Shown here: piece after piece, positions 27,858 to 35,580 of the stretch
Layout: each line of letters starts with the position of its first letter
Position numbering within the stretch: the first letter of the stretch is position 1
Assembly (NCBI GenBank): GCA_947498985.1
Contig: CANMMF010000007.1
Coordinates: 124,001 to 188,000, forward strand
Direction: 5' to 3'
Source of the DNA: an uncultured Paracoccaceae bacterium
GTDB taxonomy: Bacteria > Pseudomonadota > Alphaproteobacteria > Rhodobacterales > Rhodobacteraceae
Length of the DNA: 64,000 nucleotides
Made by a program: the position numbers and the translations under genes
Notes under the pieces: generated by a model
Told to the model about the DNA's origin: nothing
Databases searched by the model: none
Seen by the model: only the letters and a program-made list of their open reading frames with translations

Positions 27858-28109
27858 CGAGGCTCCGGAAAATGCACCGTCTCAGAGGTCTGAACCGGCG
27901 CGAAACTTGGATCGTCAGTCGTCTAGGTCCCGTTGGCCGAGCGTGCATTGCGTTACATCAGATCCAACGCGAAAACCTGACAGAATAGCAATTTCACGTT
28001 GTATGCAATGGCCCTGCGTCCGGTCGGGTGTTTTCGAGAAGGATCGCGCGCTGGCATTGTCAAAGCGCAGGCACCGCGTCATGGTCGCGCCGGTCGATCA
28101 GGGGGGCGC

Positions 28110-29078
28110 ATGAAACACGCGGAAGACGTCACATTCGGAGGGTCCGGGCTGGATCGCGCGGCGGAGCTGCGCGGCGACATTCCGGCGCTGGCAGAGCTGA
28201 CTCATGCCGCGACGACGCGCTGCATCCTGCTCTGGCGCGGCAAGCCGCTGGTGGCGGGCGACGGCACGCTCGATCTGGTGCGCCTGCCGCTGAGCCATCC
28301 GGTGTTTCGGGAGACACGCAGCGCGCCGATCCTGCTGGGCCGCGAGGCGGGGGCTGCGATCTTTGCGCATGACATCTCTGGCTGGACCCCTCCCGATCTC
28401 GACCAGACGCAGATGGGCACGTTTCTCGATCCCACGGAACAGACCCACCCGACGCTGAGCGGCGGTCAGCGCTTTGCCGAGCTGCGGGCGGTCATGACCC
28501 GGCTCAACCCGCGCGATGCGGAGCTTGCGGCCACCGCCAAGGCCATCCTCGGCTGGCACCAGACCCACGGGTTCTGCGCGCGCTGCGGGGCGGCATCCGA
28601 CATCCACATGGCCGGGTGGCAGCGGGTCTGTCCGGCCTGCGGCGGGCATCATTTCCCGCGCACCGACCCGGTGGTGATCATGCTGATCACAAGCGGCAAC
28701 AGCTGCCTTCTGGGCCGCTCGCATGGCTGGCCGGAGGGGATGTATTCCTGCCTTGCGGGCTTTGTCGAGCCTGGCGAAACCATGGAAGCCGCGGTGCGCC
28801 GCGAAGTGCTCGAAGAGGCCGGTATCGCCGTGGGCGAGGTCCGCTACCTCTCCAGCCAGCCCTGGCCTTTCCCCGCCTCGCTGATGATGGGCTGCCACGG
28901 TCTGGCCACCAGCGAGGCGATCACGCTCGACCCGGTGGAGCTTGAGCACGCGCGCTGGGTGAGCCGCGAAGAGGTCGCACAGGCCTTTGCAGGCCAGCAT
29001 CCCGACATATTGCCTGCCAGAAAAGGTGCAATTGCACATTTTCTCTTGCGAAATTGGCTTGCAGACCGATTGGATTGA
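28110..29078 (+). CDS. nudC: NAD(+) diphosphatase / NADH pyrophosphatase
   Basis: 322 residues. Zinc cysteines C156, C159, C174 and C177 precede a full Nudix box GFVEPGETMEAAVRREVLEE (217-236), continuing AGI. The diagnostic NudC array SQPWPFPAS is at 249-257. NudC hydrolyses NAD(H) to NMN(H) and AMP, and its relatives remove NAD caps from RNA 5' ends. I chose the ATG at 28110, which follows a G-run, because residues before it are unlike the family. Confidence 0.95.
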   Translation: MKHAEDVTFGGSGLDRAAELRGDIPALAELTHAATTRCILLWRGKPLVAGDGTLDLVRLPLSHPVFRETRSAPILLGREAGAAIFAHDISGWTPPDLDQTQMGTFLDPTEQTHPTLSGGQRFAELRAVMTRLNPRDAELAATAKAILGWHQTHGFCARCGAASDIHMAGWQRVCPACGGHHFPRTDPVVIMLITSGNSCLLGRSHGWPEGMYSCLAGFVEPGETMEAAVRREVLEEAGIAVGEVRYLSSQPWPFPASLMMGCHGLATSEAITLDPVELEHARWVSREEVAQAFAGQHPDILPARKGAIAHFLLRNWLADRLD

Positions 29079-29133
29079 CTCACCTTTTGCGGTAGGTTGC
29101 GACAAAGACTAAAACAAGAGCAGAGCAGGCCAC

Positions 29134-29601
29134 ATGCAATTCACCGCAAGAGAAGACATCGAAGCCCCGCTGGACCGGGTGTTTGCCGAACTCACGAATT
29201 TCGAGGCTCTGGAACGTCAGGCGCTGCGGCGTGGCGTGCAGGTGCGGCGCACCGACGACATGAGCGGCAAGGGCGAGGGCATGTGCTGGGAGACGGCGTT
29301 CACCTTTCGCGGCAAGGAGCGGGACGCCCGGATCGTGCTGTCGGATTTCACCGCGCCGGAACGGATGGTCTTCGACAGCGTCTCGGGCGGGCTCGAAGCG
29401 GCCACCATGATCGAACTTGTGGCGCTCTCGCGGGCGCGGACGCGGATCTCCGTCAACAGCGAGCTCAAGCCCAAGACCCTGTCTGCGCGGTTGCTGGTGC
29501 AATCGCTGAAACTGGCCAAGGGCGGTGTCGAAAAGCGGTTCCGCAAGCGGGTCGCGGGTTATGCCAAGGACCTCGAGGACCGGCTGCGCAGCGCCGCATG
29601 A
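29134..29601 (+). CDS. SRPBCC-fold protein
   Basis: 155 residues beginning MQFTAREDIEAPLDRVFAEL, the typical first strand and helix of polyketide-cyclase/START-like proteins. The long C-terminal helix contains KGGVEKRFRKRVAGYAKDLE. The fold forms a hydrophobic pocket; the ligand is unknown. It is in the same direction as nudC with a 55-base gap and could be co-transcribed. Confidence 0.82.
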   Translation: MQFTAREDIEAPLDRVFAELTNFEALERQALRRGVQVRRTDDMSGKGEGMCWETAFTFRGKERDARIVLSDFTAPERMVFDSVSGGLEAATMIELVALSRARTRISVNSELKPKTLSARLLVQSLKLAKGGVEKRFRKRVAGYAKDLEDRLRSAA

Positions 29602-29688
29602 GGCGCGGCTGACCCGTTGCACTGCCCCGCGCGCGCGCTAGACTGAAGCTCCAACGCAAGGCCGATGCCCGGTCTTCAGGAGCCTGCC

Positions 29689-30492
29689 ATGACACGATTT
29701 CTCGCCGCCGTTCTGGTGCTAGCCTGCGCTGCCTTCCCCGCCCAATCCCATGAGTTCTGGATCGATCCGCTGGAGTTCGCCGTTGAGAAAGGCGCGCCGC
29801 TTGCCGCGGATCTGAGGATCGGGCAGGCGTTCAAGGGCTCTGCCTATACCTACAATCCGCGCAATTTCGAGGTCTTCGACATCGCCACAAACGGCACCCG
29901 CAGCGCGGTCGAAGGCCGGGCGGGAGACCGGCCCGCGCTCAACATGACGGCGGGCGATGACGGCCTGGTGAGTGTGATCCACGTGACCGACGCCGCGTTT
30001 CTCACCTATTCCGACTGGAGCAGCTTCAAGGCGTTCTGCGAGCACAAGGATTTCACCTGGGCGCTTGAGGCGCACAAGGCGCGCGGTCTGCCCGAGACCG
30101 GTTTCAAGGAGCGCTATTCGCGCCACGCCAAAAGTCTGATCGCGGTGGGCGACGGCGCGGGCCAGGACATTACGGCCGGGCTCGAGACCGAGATCGTGGC
30201 GCTCGCCAACCCCTATACCGACGATGTGGCGGACGGGTTTGCGGTGCGGGTGCTCTATCAGGGCGCGCCGCGTGCCGACGTGCAGGTCGAGGTCTTCGAA
30301 CAGGCGCCCGACGACAGCGTCACGGTCACGCTCTACCGCACCGATGCCGCGGGGGAGGCGCGGATCTCCGTGAAACCCGGCCATGCCTATCTTGTCGATC
30401 ACGTGGTCATGCGGGCGCTTGAACCGCAAAGCGACAGCGACCCGGTCTGGGAAAGCCTCTGGGCGTCGCTGACCTTTGCGATCCCGCAGTGA
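29689..30492 (+). CDS. DUF4198 periplasmic protein
   Basis: 267 residues. A signal peptide (MTRFLAAVLVLACAAFPAQS) is followed at once by HEFWIDP, the hallmark of DUF4198 proteins, whose mature N-terminus begins with a histidine. The C-terminal part is an Ig/transthyretin-like beta domain (VRVLYQGAPRADVQVEVF). Some family members accompany Ni/Co uptake systems; no such transporter is next to this one. AGGAG precedes the ATG. The stop overlaps the next gene as GTGA. Confidence 0.85.
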   Translation: MTRFLAAVLVLACAAFPAQSHEFWIDPLEFAVEKGAPLAADLRIGQAFKGSAYTYNPRNFEVFDIATNGTRSAVEGRAGDRPALNMTAGDDGLVSVIHVTDAAFLTYSDWSSFKAFCEHKDFTWALEAHKARGLPETGFKERYSRHAKSLIAVGDGAGQDITAGLETEIVALANPYTDDVADGFAVRVLYQGAPRADVQVEVFEQAPDDSVTVTLYRTDAAGEARISVKPGHAYLVDHVVMRALEPQSDSDPVWESLWASLTFAIPQ

Positions 30493-31934
30493 GCCTGCCC
30501 GACACGCGTCTGGACGGTCTTCTTGGCGGCCTGCGCGAAGCGCTTGGCGACGCGGCGGTCCTGACCGGGCCCCAGGCCGCGCCCTGGTCGCGCGACTGGG
30601 CGGGGCAATACCGGTGGACGCCGCTTTGCGCCGTGCGTCCGGCCTGCACCGCCGAGGTCTCCGCGGTGCTGCGCCTCGCGCAGGAGGCAGGCACGCCGGT
30701 TGTGCCCGTCGGCGGCAATACCGGGCTCGCGGGGGGCACGACGGGCGAAGGCGCCATCATGCTCTCGCTCGACCGCATGGCCCGCATTCGCGAGATCCGC
30801 ACCGACGCCCGCGTCGCGGTGGTGGAGGCGGGGGTGATCCTGTCGGATCTGCACGATGCCGCCGAGGCAGAGGGGCTCAGCTTTCCGATGACCTTCGGCG
30901 CGCGCGGCTCGGCGCGGCTCGGCGGGATCCTCTCGACCAATGCCGGCGGCTCCAACGTGCTGCGCTACGGCAACACCCGCGATCTGGTGCTGGGGCTGGA
31001 GGCGGTGCTGGCCGATGGCCGCGTCGTCGATCTGATGAGCGCGCTGCACAAGGACAATTCCGGCTACAGCCTCAAACACCTGCTGATCGGCGCCGAAGGC
31101 ACGCTGGGTGTGATCACCGCCGCCACCTTGAAGCTGGTGCCGAAGCCGCGCGCCTATGCCACGGCCATGGTTGCGCTTGAGACGATGGAGGACGCGCTGA
31201 CCCTGCTCAACCACCTGCAGGAAGCGACCGGCGGGCTGGTGGAGGCGTTCGAATACATGTCGCGCGTGCATCTGGAGGCGTATGCCCGCCATGCCCCCGA
31301 CGCGCGCCCGGTCTTTGAGGCGATGCACCCGGTCACCGTTCTGGTGGAGGTCGGCGCCACCGCGGCACGCGATGTCATCCCCGGAGCCGACGGGCAGGTG
31401 CCGCTGGGCGGCTATCTCGAAACGGTTCTGACGGGGCTTCTGGAGGACGGCATCCTGCGCGATGCGGTGATTGCGCAATCGGACGCGCAGCGCGCGGAGA
31501 TGTGGGCCCGGCGCGAGGCCGCGGCAGAGCTTGCCCTGGCGCGCCTGCCATTGATCAACAACGACATTGCGGTTCCGCTCGATCAGGTGGGCCGGTTTCT
31601 GGCGGTGATGGATGACCGGCTGCGGCAGGTGGATCCCGAGGCCCTTGCGATTGTCGTGTCGCATCTGGGCGATGGCAATATCCACTACGCGGTCTGGCCG
31701 GGGGAAGGGCGGGAAGCGCCCGACCATATTGACGCGATCATGGAAGCGGTGGAGGACGAGGTTCTGAAACTGGGCGGTTCGTTCTCGGCGGAGCACGGGA
31801 TCGGCGTGAGCAAGCGGCCCTCGATGGCACGGCGCAAGGATCCGGTGGCGCTCGACATGATGCGGGCGATCAAACAGGCGCTCGATCCCAGGGACATCCT
31901 GAACCCCGGCAAACTCCTTCCGGAGCCGGATTAG
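30489..31934 (+). CDS. FAD-linked 2-hydroxyacid dehydrogenase
   Basis: 481 residues. The N-terminal PCMH FAD-binding domain has VPVGGNTGLAGGTTG near residues 72-86, and the region continues GGILSTNAGGSNVLRYG. The C-terminal FAD-oxidase domain ends GIGVSKRPSMARRKDP...DPRDILNPGKLLP. This matches the GlcD/D-2-hydroxyglutarate/D-lactate dehydrogenase group; which substrate is used cannot be read. The start is GTG, overlapping the DUF4198 stop as GTGA, so the two genes are translationally coupled. Confidence 0.9.
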   Translation: MSLPDTRLDGLLGGLREALGDAAVLTGPQAAPWSRDWAGQYRWTPLCAVRPACTAEVSAVLRLAQEAGTPVVPVGGNTGLAGGTTGEGAIMLSLDRMARIREIRTDARVAVVEAGVILSDLHDAAEAEGLSFPMTFGARGSARLGGILSTNAGGSNVLRYGNTRDLVLGLEAVLADGRVVDLMSALHKDNSGYSLKHLLIGAEGTLGVITAATLKLVPKPRAYATAMVALETMEDALTLLNHLQEATGGLVEAFEYMSRVHLEAYARHAPDARPVFEAMHPVTVLVEVGATAARDVIPGADGQVPLGGYLETVLTGLLEDGILRDAVIAQSDAQRAEMWARREAAAELALARLPLINNDIAVPLDQVGRFLAVMDDRLRQVDPEALAIVVSHLGDGNIHYAVWPGEGREAPDHIDAIMEAVEDEVLKLGGSFSAEHGIGVSKRPSMARRKDPVALDMMRAIKQALDPRDILNPGKLLPEPD

Positions 31935-32116
31935 CAGCGACAGGGTCAGGGCGCGCGGTGTCCCGGACCACCGCGCCTCCCGACGTGCACTTACATGCCA
32001 GGCGCAAAAACCGTCCCGGCGCCTATGGACGGGGATCGCCCCACCGAACCCGGACGTGCCCACCCAACAGCCAAGGCGCAAGTGGCGCGCTGCACCCACA
32101 GGCGACGCCTCCCCTG

Positions 32117-32218
32117 CTTCTCTGGTTGAGAAATACTTCGGGGGGTCCGGGGGGCTGGCCCCCCGGTCGCGCGCGCCTCAGGCGCGCGCGGGTCGGATCG
32201 CCTCCGGCGATCCGAAAG
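32117..32218 (-). repeat. Dispersed GC-rich hairpin repeat, copy 3
   Basis: Read on the minus strand it contains GGATCGCC-GGA-GGCGATCC, then an extra perfect hairpin CGCGCGCGCC-TGA-GGCGCGCGCG. The CCGGGGGGC-CA-GCCCCCCGG core, ACCCCCCGAAGTATTTC and AGAGAAG follow. It is the longest copy, having the additional hairpin between the two standard modules. Confidence 0.85.
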
Positions 32219-32259
32219 CTCCCGCTCACGGCCCGCGGGGTTTCGCTGGCGGGCGTGCC

Positions 32260-32292
32260 GAAAACGAAACGAGAGGGCAAATTGCCCCCTCG
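32260..32292 (-). terminator. Terminator of the protease-cytochrome-OmpA operon
   Basis: On the minus strand CGAGGGGGC-AATTT-GCCCTCTCG forms a 9-bp stem with one G-U pair, followed by TTTCGTTTT. It begins 25 bases after the last gene of the operon. Confidence 0.85.
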
Positions 32293-32317
32293 CCTCGTCT
32301 CAGCGCATCCGGTCGCG

Positions 32318-33046
32318 TCAGAACGCGCAGACCTCCTGCGCGGTGTGCAGCACGGGCTCGTACTGGTCTGGCAGGCGCAGGAACGTCACGCGGCGGTTGG
32401 CCGCGCTTTCGGGGTAATACTCGTCCTTCAGGACGTATTCCCCCCAACCGACCGGATAAAGCGGGACGGTCACGTAGTTGACCTGCAGCGCGCGGGCCAC
32501 CTCGGCGGCACGGCGATAGCTCAGATCGCAATTATATCCGAACGAGCCCTTGGCATCGGTGTGCCCGATCACGGCGTAATGCGCGCCGGACAATGCGGGA
32601 TCCTGCATCGCCTTGATCAGGCTGTTGACCTTGCCAAGCTGATCGGGCCGCACGGTGTGGCTGTTATAGTCGAACTCGATCGTGATCGCGACCGAGGGCA
32701 GCTCGACCTTGCCATGCCGCGGCGGTTCGGGGTCCTTGTAATCCACCGGCTTCACCGGCGGCTTTTCGGATTTGGTGACCTTGCCCGCATCGAGGTCGAG
32801 CACCAGCGTCTCGTAGGCGATGTCGCCTGCGCTTTCGAAGACCACACCACCGCTGTCATCAGCCATGTTCTGGGCCGCGCAATTGGCGGCGTCGGCGTTC
32901 AGAAGGCAGGCGGCCAGCGGGTCGCTCGGGCTGGCTTCGGGTTGAAATTGTAGCGTGTCGTCGCCGGGGATGAAGATCTCACCCTCCGCCACGGCCATCA
33001 ACGGAAGGCCGAGGCAGAGGGCGACGCTTGCCAGTAAGGGTCGCAT
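32318..33046 (-). CDS. OmpA-domain periplasmic protein
   Basis: 242 residues. A signal peptide (1-20, ending AVAEG) precedes an N-terminal region of unknown fold. This region contains GDIAYETLVLDLDAGKVT at 74-91, nearly identical to the cytochrome C-terminus. A Pro-rich linker (95-112) leads to an OmpA domain (about 118-225). Its peptidoglycan-binding residues appear as D174 and R178/R179 in NCDLSYRRAAEVA. There is no lipobox and no beta-barrel. It is the last gene of a three-gene operon, 12 bases after the cytochrome gene. It probably anchors the complex to peptidoglycan. Confidence 0.85.
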   Translation of the reverse strand: MRPLLASVALCLGLPLMAVAEGEIFIPGDDTLQFQPEASPSDPLAACLLNADAANCAAQNMADDSGGVVFESAGDIAYETLVLDLDAGKVTKSEKPPVKPVDYKDPEPPRHGKVELPSVAITIEFDYNSHTVRPDQLGKVNSLIKAMQDPALSGAHYAVIGHTDAKGSFGYNCDLSYRRAAEVARALQVNYVTVPLYPVGWGEYVLKDEYYPESAANRRVTFLRLPDQYEPVLHTAQEVCAF

Positions 33047-33058
33047 CGCCCGTCCTCC

Positions 33059-35551
33059 TCAGTAGTCGGTGACCGGCACGGTGATCTGTGCCTTGGCCAC
33101 ATGCGGGTTATGGGTGGAGGTGGCGCGGTACTGCACGCCCGCATCGGTCACCTTGGTGTCGTCCTTGAGATCCAGAACGAGGGTCTCGTGGGCGATGTCA
33201 CGATAGGTGATCTGATCCTTCTCCACGGTGCGGTGGTTGGCATCGCAGGAGACTTTCGACAGATCGCGGGTATGCGTGTCGATGGCCTTCTGGGAGCTGT
33301 TGCACAGCGCCAGGATGGTCTCCAGACCGGCCTCGGTGGTCCGCAATCCGCCCCGCGGCGGGAAGATATACTGCGTACCGCCCGGGATCACGATGTCCTC
33401 AAGCCCGGGGAAGGGATAGAGCACGCAGGAGCGGTGCTTGTCATCGATCGAAATCAGCGTCAGACGGCAGTCGTGGCGCGGTTCGATGATGATCTTGAGG
33501 CCCTCGCCCACCTTGTAGGACGGCTTGTCGGTATAGACCGTCAGGTGCGACTTGGTCTGGACCGAGTGCTGCGTGGGCACATAGTCATCGACCTGCTTGG
33601 CATCGGCATAGGTGGTGCCGTGATCCGCAGGCTTGTGATCGGCGACCACCTTGTGATCGTCCTCGACCTTGTGGTCGTCCACAACCTTGTGATCCGCGGC
33701 AGGCTTTTCGTCAGCCGCCGGCTTGTGATCGGCCACAGGCTTCACGTCCGGCTTGGCATCGGGCTTGACCCCGGAGATCTGCTGGACCGAGAAGCTGAGC
33801 GTGTCGGGCACCTTGGCGTCGACGATGATCGGCTTGTAGTCGGTGACCTTGGCCAGCACCTGCGGATAGGCCACGGCCCACTCGTCGCGCGCAATCGGCG
33901 ACTGGTCGAGACGGGTCATCAGCCCGGCCATCTCGTGGCCGACAAAGGGCATGCGGGCCCGCAGCGCGTCTTCGGTCATGCCAAGCTCATTGGCCGCCTG
34001 GTGGAAGTTCACGAACTGGTCGACATGGTAGACAAAGAGACCGCGCACCGGCTCAAGCCCGCCTGCGGTGATCTCAGGGTCGAGACCGGCAGAGCGCATT
34101 GCGCCAAAGAACTGGTCGGTATCGGCCTGCATCTGCGCGTTGACCGCCTCCTGTCCGGGGAAAATCGCATCGATGGTCTGACGCGCCGAGGACGGCAGCG
34201 AGAGGTTGCCCATCGCCACTTCGCGGACCTTGTCCTCGTTGAAGCGGATGCCCTTGGAGTGGCACGAGATGCACGAGATCCCGTTCACCACCTCACCGGT
34301 GCCGTCGGTATAGTCATCATCGCGCACGATCTGGGTCGGACCCACATTCAGGCGCGCGCCGTCGGCGGTGTTGAGGTAATAGGCGTGAAAGCCGTTGGGC
34401 AGGGTGAAGATCGACTCGCCGCCGTCATGTTCGAAGGCAAGATCGGGGCCGTAGGCCTCTTTCGGACCCAGCGGGAACTCAAAGAAGCTCTGACGCCCCT
34501 TGGAGCCGGCAAAGTCATACGACGTCCAGAAGAACCCCGAACCCAGGGCGTGGCGCTCGATCAGACGGTTATGCGTCGAGACACCGGAATCCTGGAACCC
34601 GGCGCGCATCACCTGCTCGTTCTTGATATTGGCGACCATGTCGAGGTTCAGCAGCTTTTCCAGCCCCTGAACGGTCTCGGGCATTTCCAGAAGATCGTAA
34701 TAAAGCGGCGAGACAGAGGCCGTCGCAGCAAACCAGTCGGCCCGGATCACCGGCACCTTGGTGCCAGAGAGGTGCTGAAGCTGGCCGAGCTGGGTATCGG
34801 TCTTGCTGGTCATGCCGTAGGGATAAAGCGCCTCGAGCCGGTGCCAAGTCTTGGGCTCCCAGTCGATCTCGGGCAGGAACACGCGGATCAGCGTGCCATG
34901 CTCGTCGACCTTTTCCCACTTGAAAGGCGTCGGGTTCCAGCTCAGCGCGTTGATCAGCTTGATCGTCGCCTGACGGTAGCCTTCGTAATTCTCGGCGCTG
35001 ACGTCGGTGTCGTTATGCACCGTCCGCAGGCTGAGATAGCGAATGCGGTCCTGCCGGTTGCTCGGCTGGCTCTGCAGGTCGGCATAGGCGGCGGCATACA
35101 TCTCTTCGAGCGTGATGATGGGCCGTTCCGGCGGCGCCTCGTCGTCGAGCTCGTCGATCCAGATCTGGATGACTTCCAGATCGGCATTGGTCGGGAAGCA
35201 CTCCAGATTGTCATAGGTGCAATCGTCGGGCATCGGCGGCGCGGCCGAGGGCAGCATCACCTGATGCAGCTTGGAGGCGTCGGGCTTGCCCTGCAGGACG
35301 AATTTCGGATCCTGCGCGAGGCGGCGGATGTCGAGTACGTGGCCAAAGCCCGATTTCGGCTTGGTCAGGCCCTCTTTCAGCGCGCCTTCCTGGTGGCAGC
35401 GCGCGCAGTGCTTGTCGAGCACCTCATAGGCCGCCTTTTCCATATCCGTGGCATCGGCGGGCAAGGGCATCGCATCATCGGCGAGGGCGGGGGCGGCGAC
35501 GAAGGCCGCCAGCGCCAGGGCCGTGCTTCTGAATAAATTGATTGGTCTCAT
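33059..35551 (-). CDS. Di-haem c-type cytochrome with His/Asp-Lys repeats and DUF4384-like domain
   Basis: 830 residues. The signal peptide (1-24, PALA/DD) is followed by an N-terminal cytochrome module with CARCH (49-53). A long uncharacterised region follows, then a second haem site CISCH (427-431). The linker (about 596-644) is built from KPxADHK/KVxDDHK units. A DUF4384-like beta domain (about 668-735, VYTDKPSYKVGEGLKI) and a terminal strand region with RDIAHETLVLDLKDDTKVT complete it. It should be a periplasmic electron carrier or sensor. AGGAG precedes the chosen start. It has 29 bases to the upstream protease gene. I know no characterised protein with this architecture. Confidence 0.82.
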   Translation of the reverse strand: MRPINLFRSTALALAAFVAAPALADDAMPLPADATDMEKAAYEVLDKHCARCHQEGALKEGLTKPKSGFGHVLDIRRLAQDPKFVLQGKPDASKLHQVMLPSAAPPMPDDCTYDNLECFPTNADLEVIQIWIDELDDEAPPERPIITLEEMYAAAYADLQSQPSNRQDRIRYLSLRTVHNDTDVSAENYEGYRQATIKLINALSWNPTPFKWEKVDEHGTLIRVFLPEIDWEPKTWHRLEALYPYGMTSKTDTQLGQLQHLSGTKVPVIRADWFAATASVSPLYYDLLEMPETVQGLEKLLNLDMVANIKNEQVMRAGFQDSGVSTHNRLIERHALGSGFFWTSYDFAGSKGRQSFFEFPLGPKEAYGPDLAFEHDGGESIFTLPNGFHAYYLNTADGARLNVGPTQIVRDDDYTDGTGEVVNGISCISCHSKGIRFNEDKVREVAMGNLSLPSSARQTIDAIFPGQEAVNAQMQADTDQFFGAMRSAGLDPEITAGGLEPVRGLFVYHVDQFVNFHQAANELGMTEDALRARMPFVGHEMAGLMTRLDQSPIARDEWAVAYPQVLAKVTDYKPIIVDAKVPDTLSFSVQQISGVKPDAKPDVKPVADHKPAADEKPAADHKVVDDHKVEDDHKVVADHKPADHGTTYADAKQVDDYVPTQHSVQTKSHLTVYTDKPSYKVGEGLKIIIEPRHDCRLTLISIDDKHRSCVLYPFPGLEDIVIPGGTQYIFPPRGGLRTTEAGLETILALCNSSQKAIDTHTRDLSKVSCDANHRTVEKDQITYRDIAHETLVLDLKDDTKVTDAGVQYRATSTHNPHVAKAQITVPVTDY

Positions 35552-35580
35552 TATGATTACTCCTTCAAATACAATTGCTG

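Larger units (their letters stand above)
31935..32317. other. 383-base intergenic region with hairpins and a repeat
   Basis: There is no gene. In order it holds an 8-bp hairpin (GCGCGGTG and CACCGCGC, 31953-31976) after the dehydrogenase gene, hairpin repeat copy 3, and the terminator of the leftward ompA-like gene. It separates two convergent operons. Confidence 0.6.

Noticed and set aside
33101-35536. 811-codon rightward frame opposite the cytochrome
   Set aside because: It is antisense to a reading with a signal peptide and two CxxCH haem motifs. The translated sequence has Arg/His/Gly-rich shadow composition.
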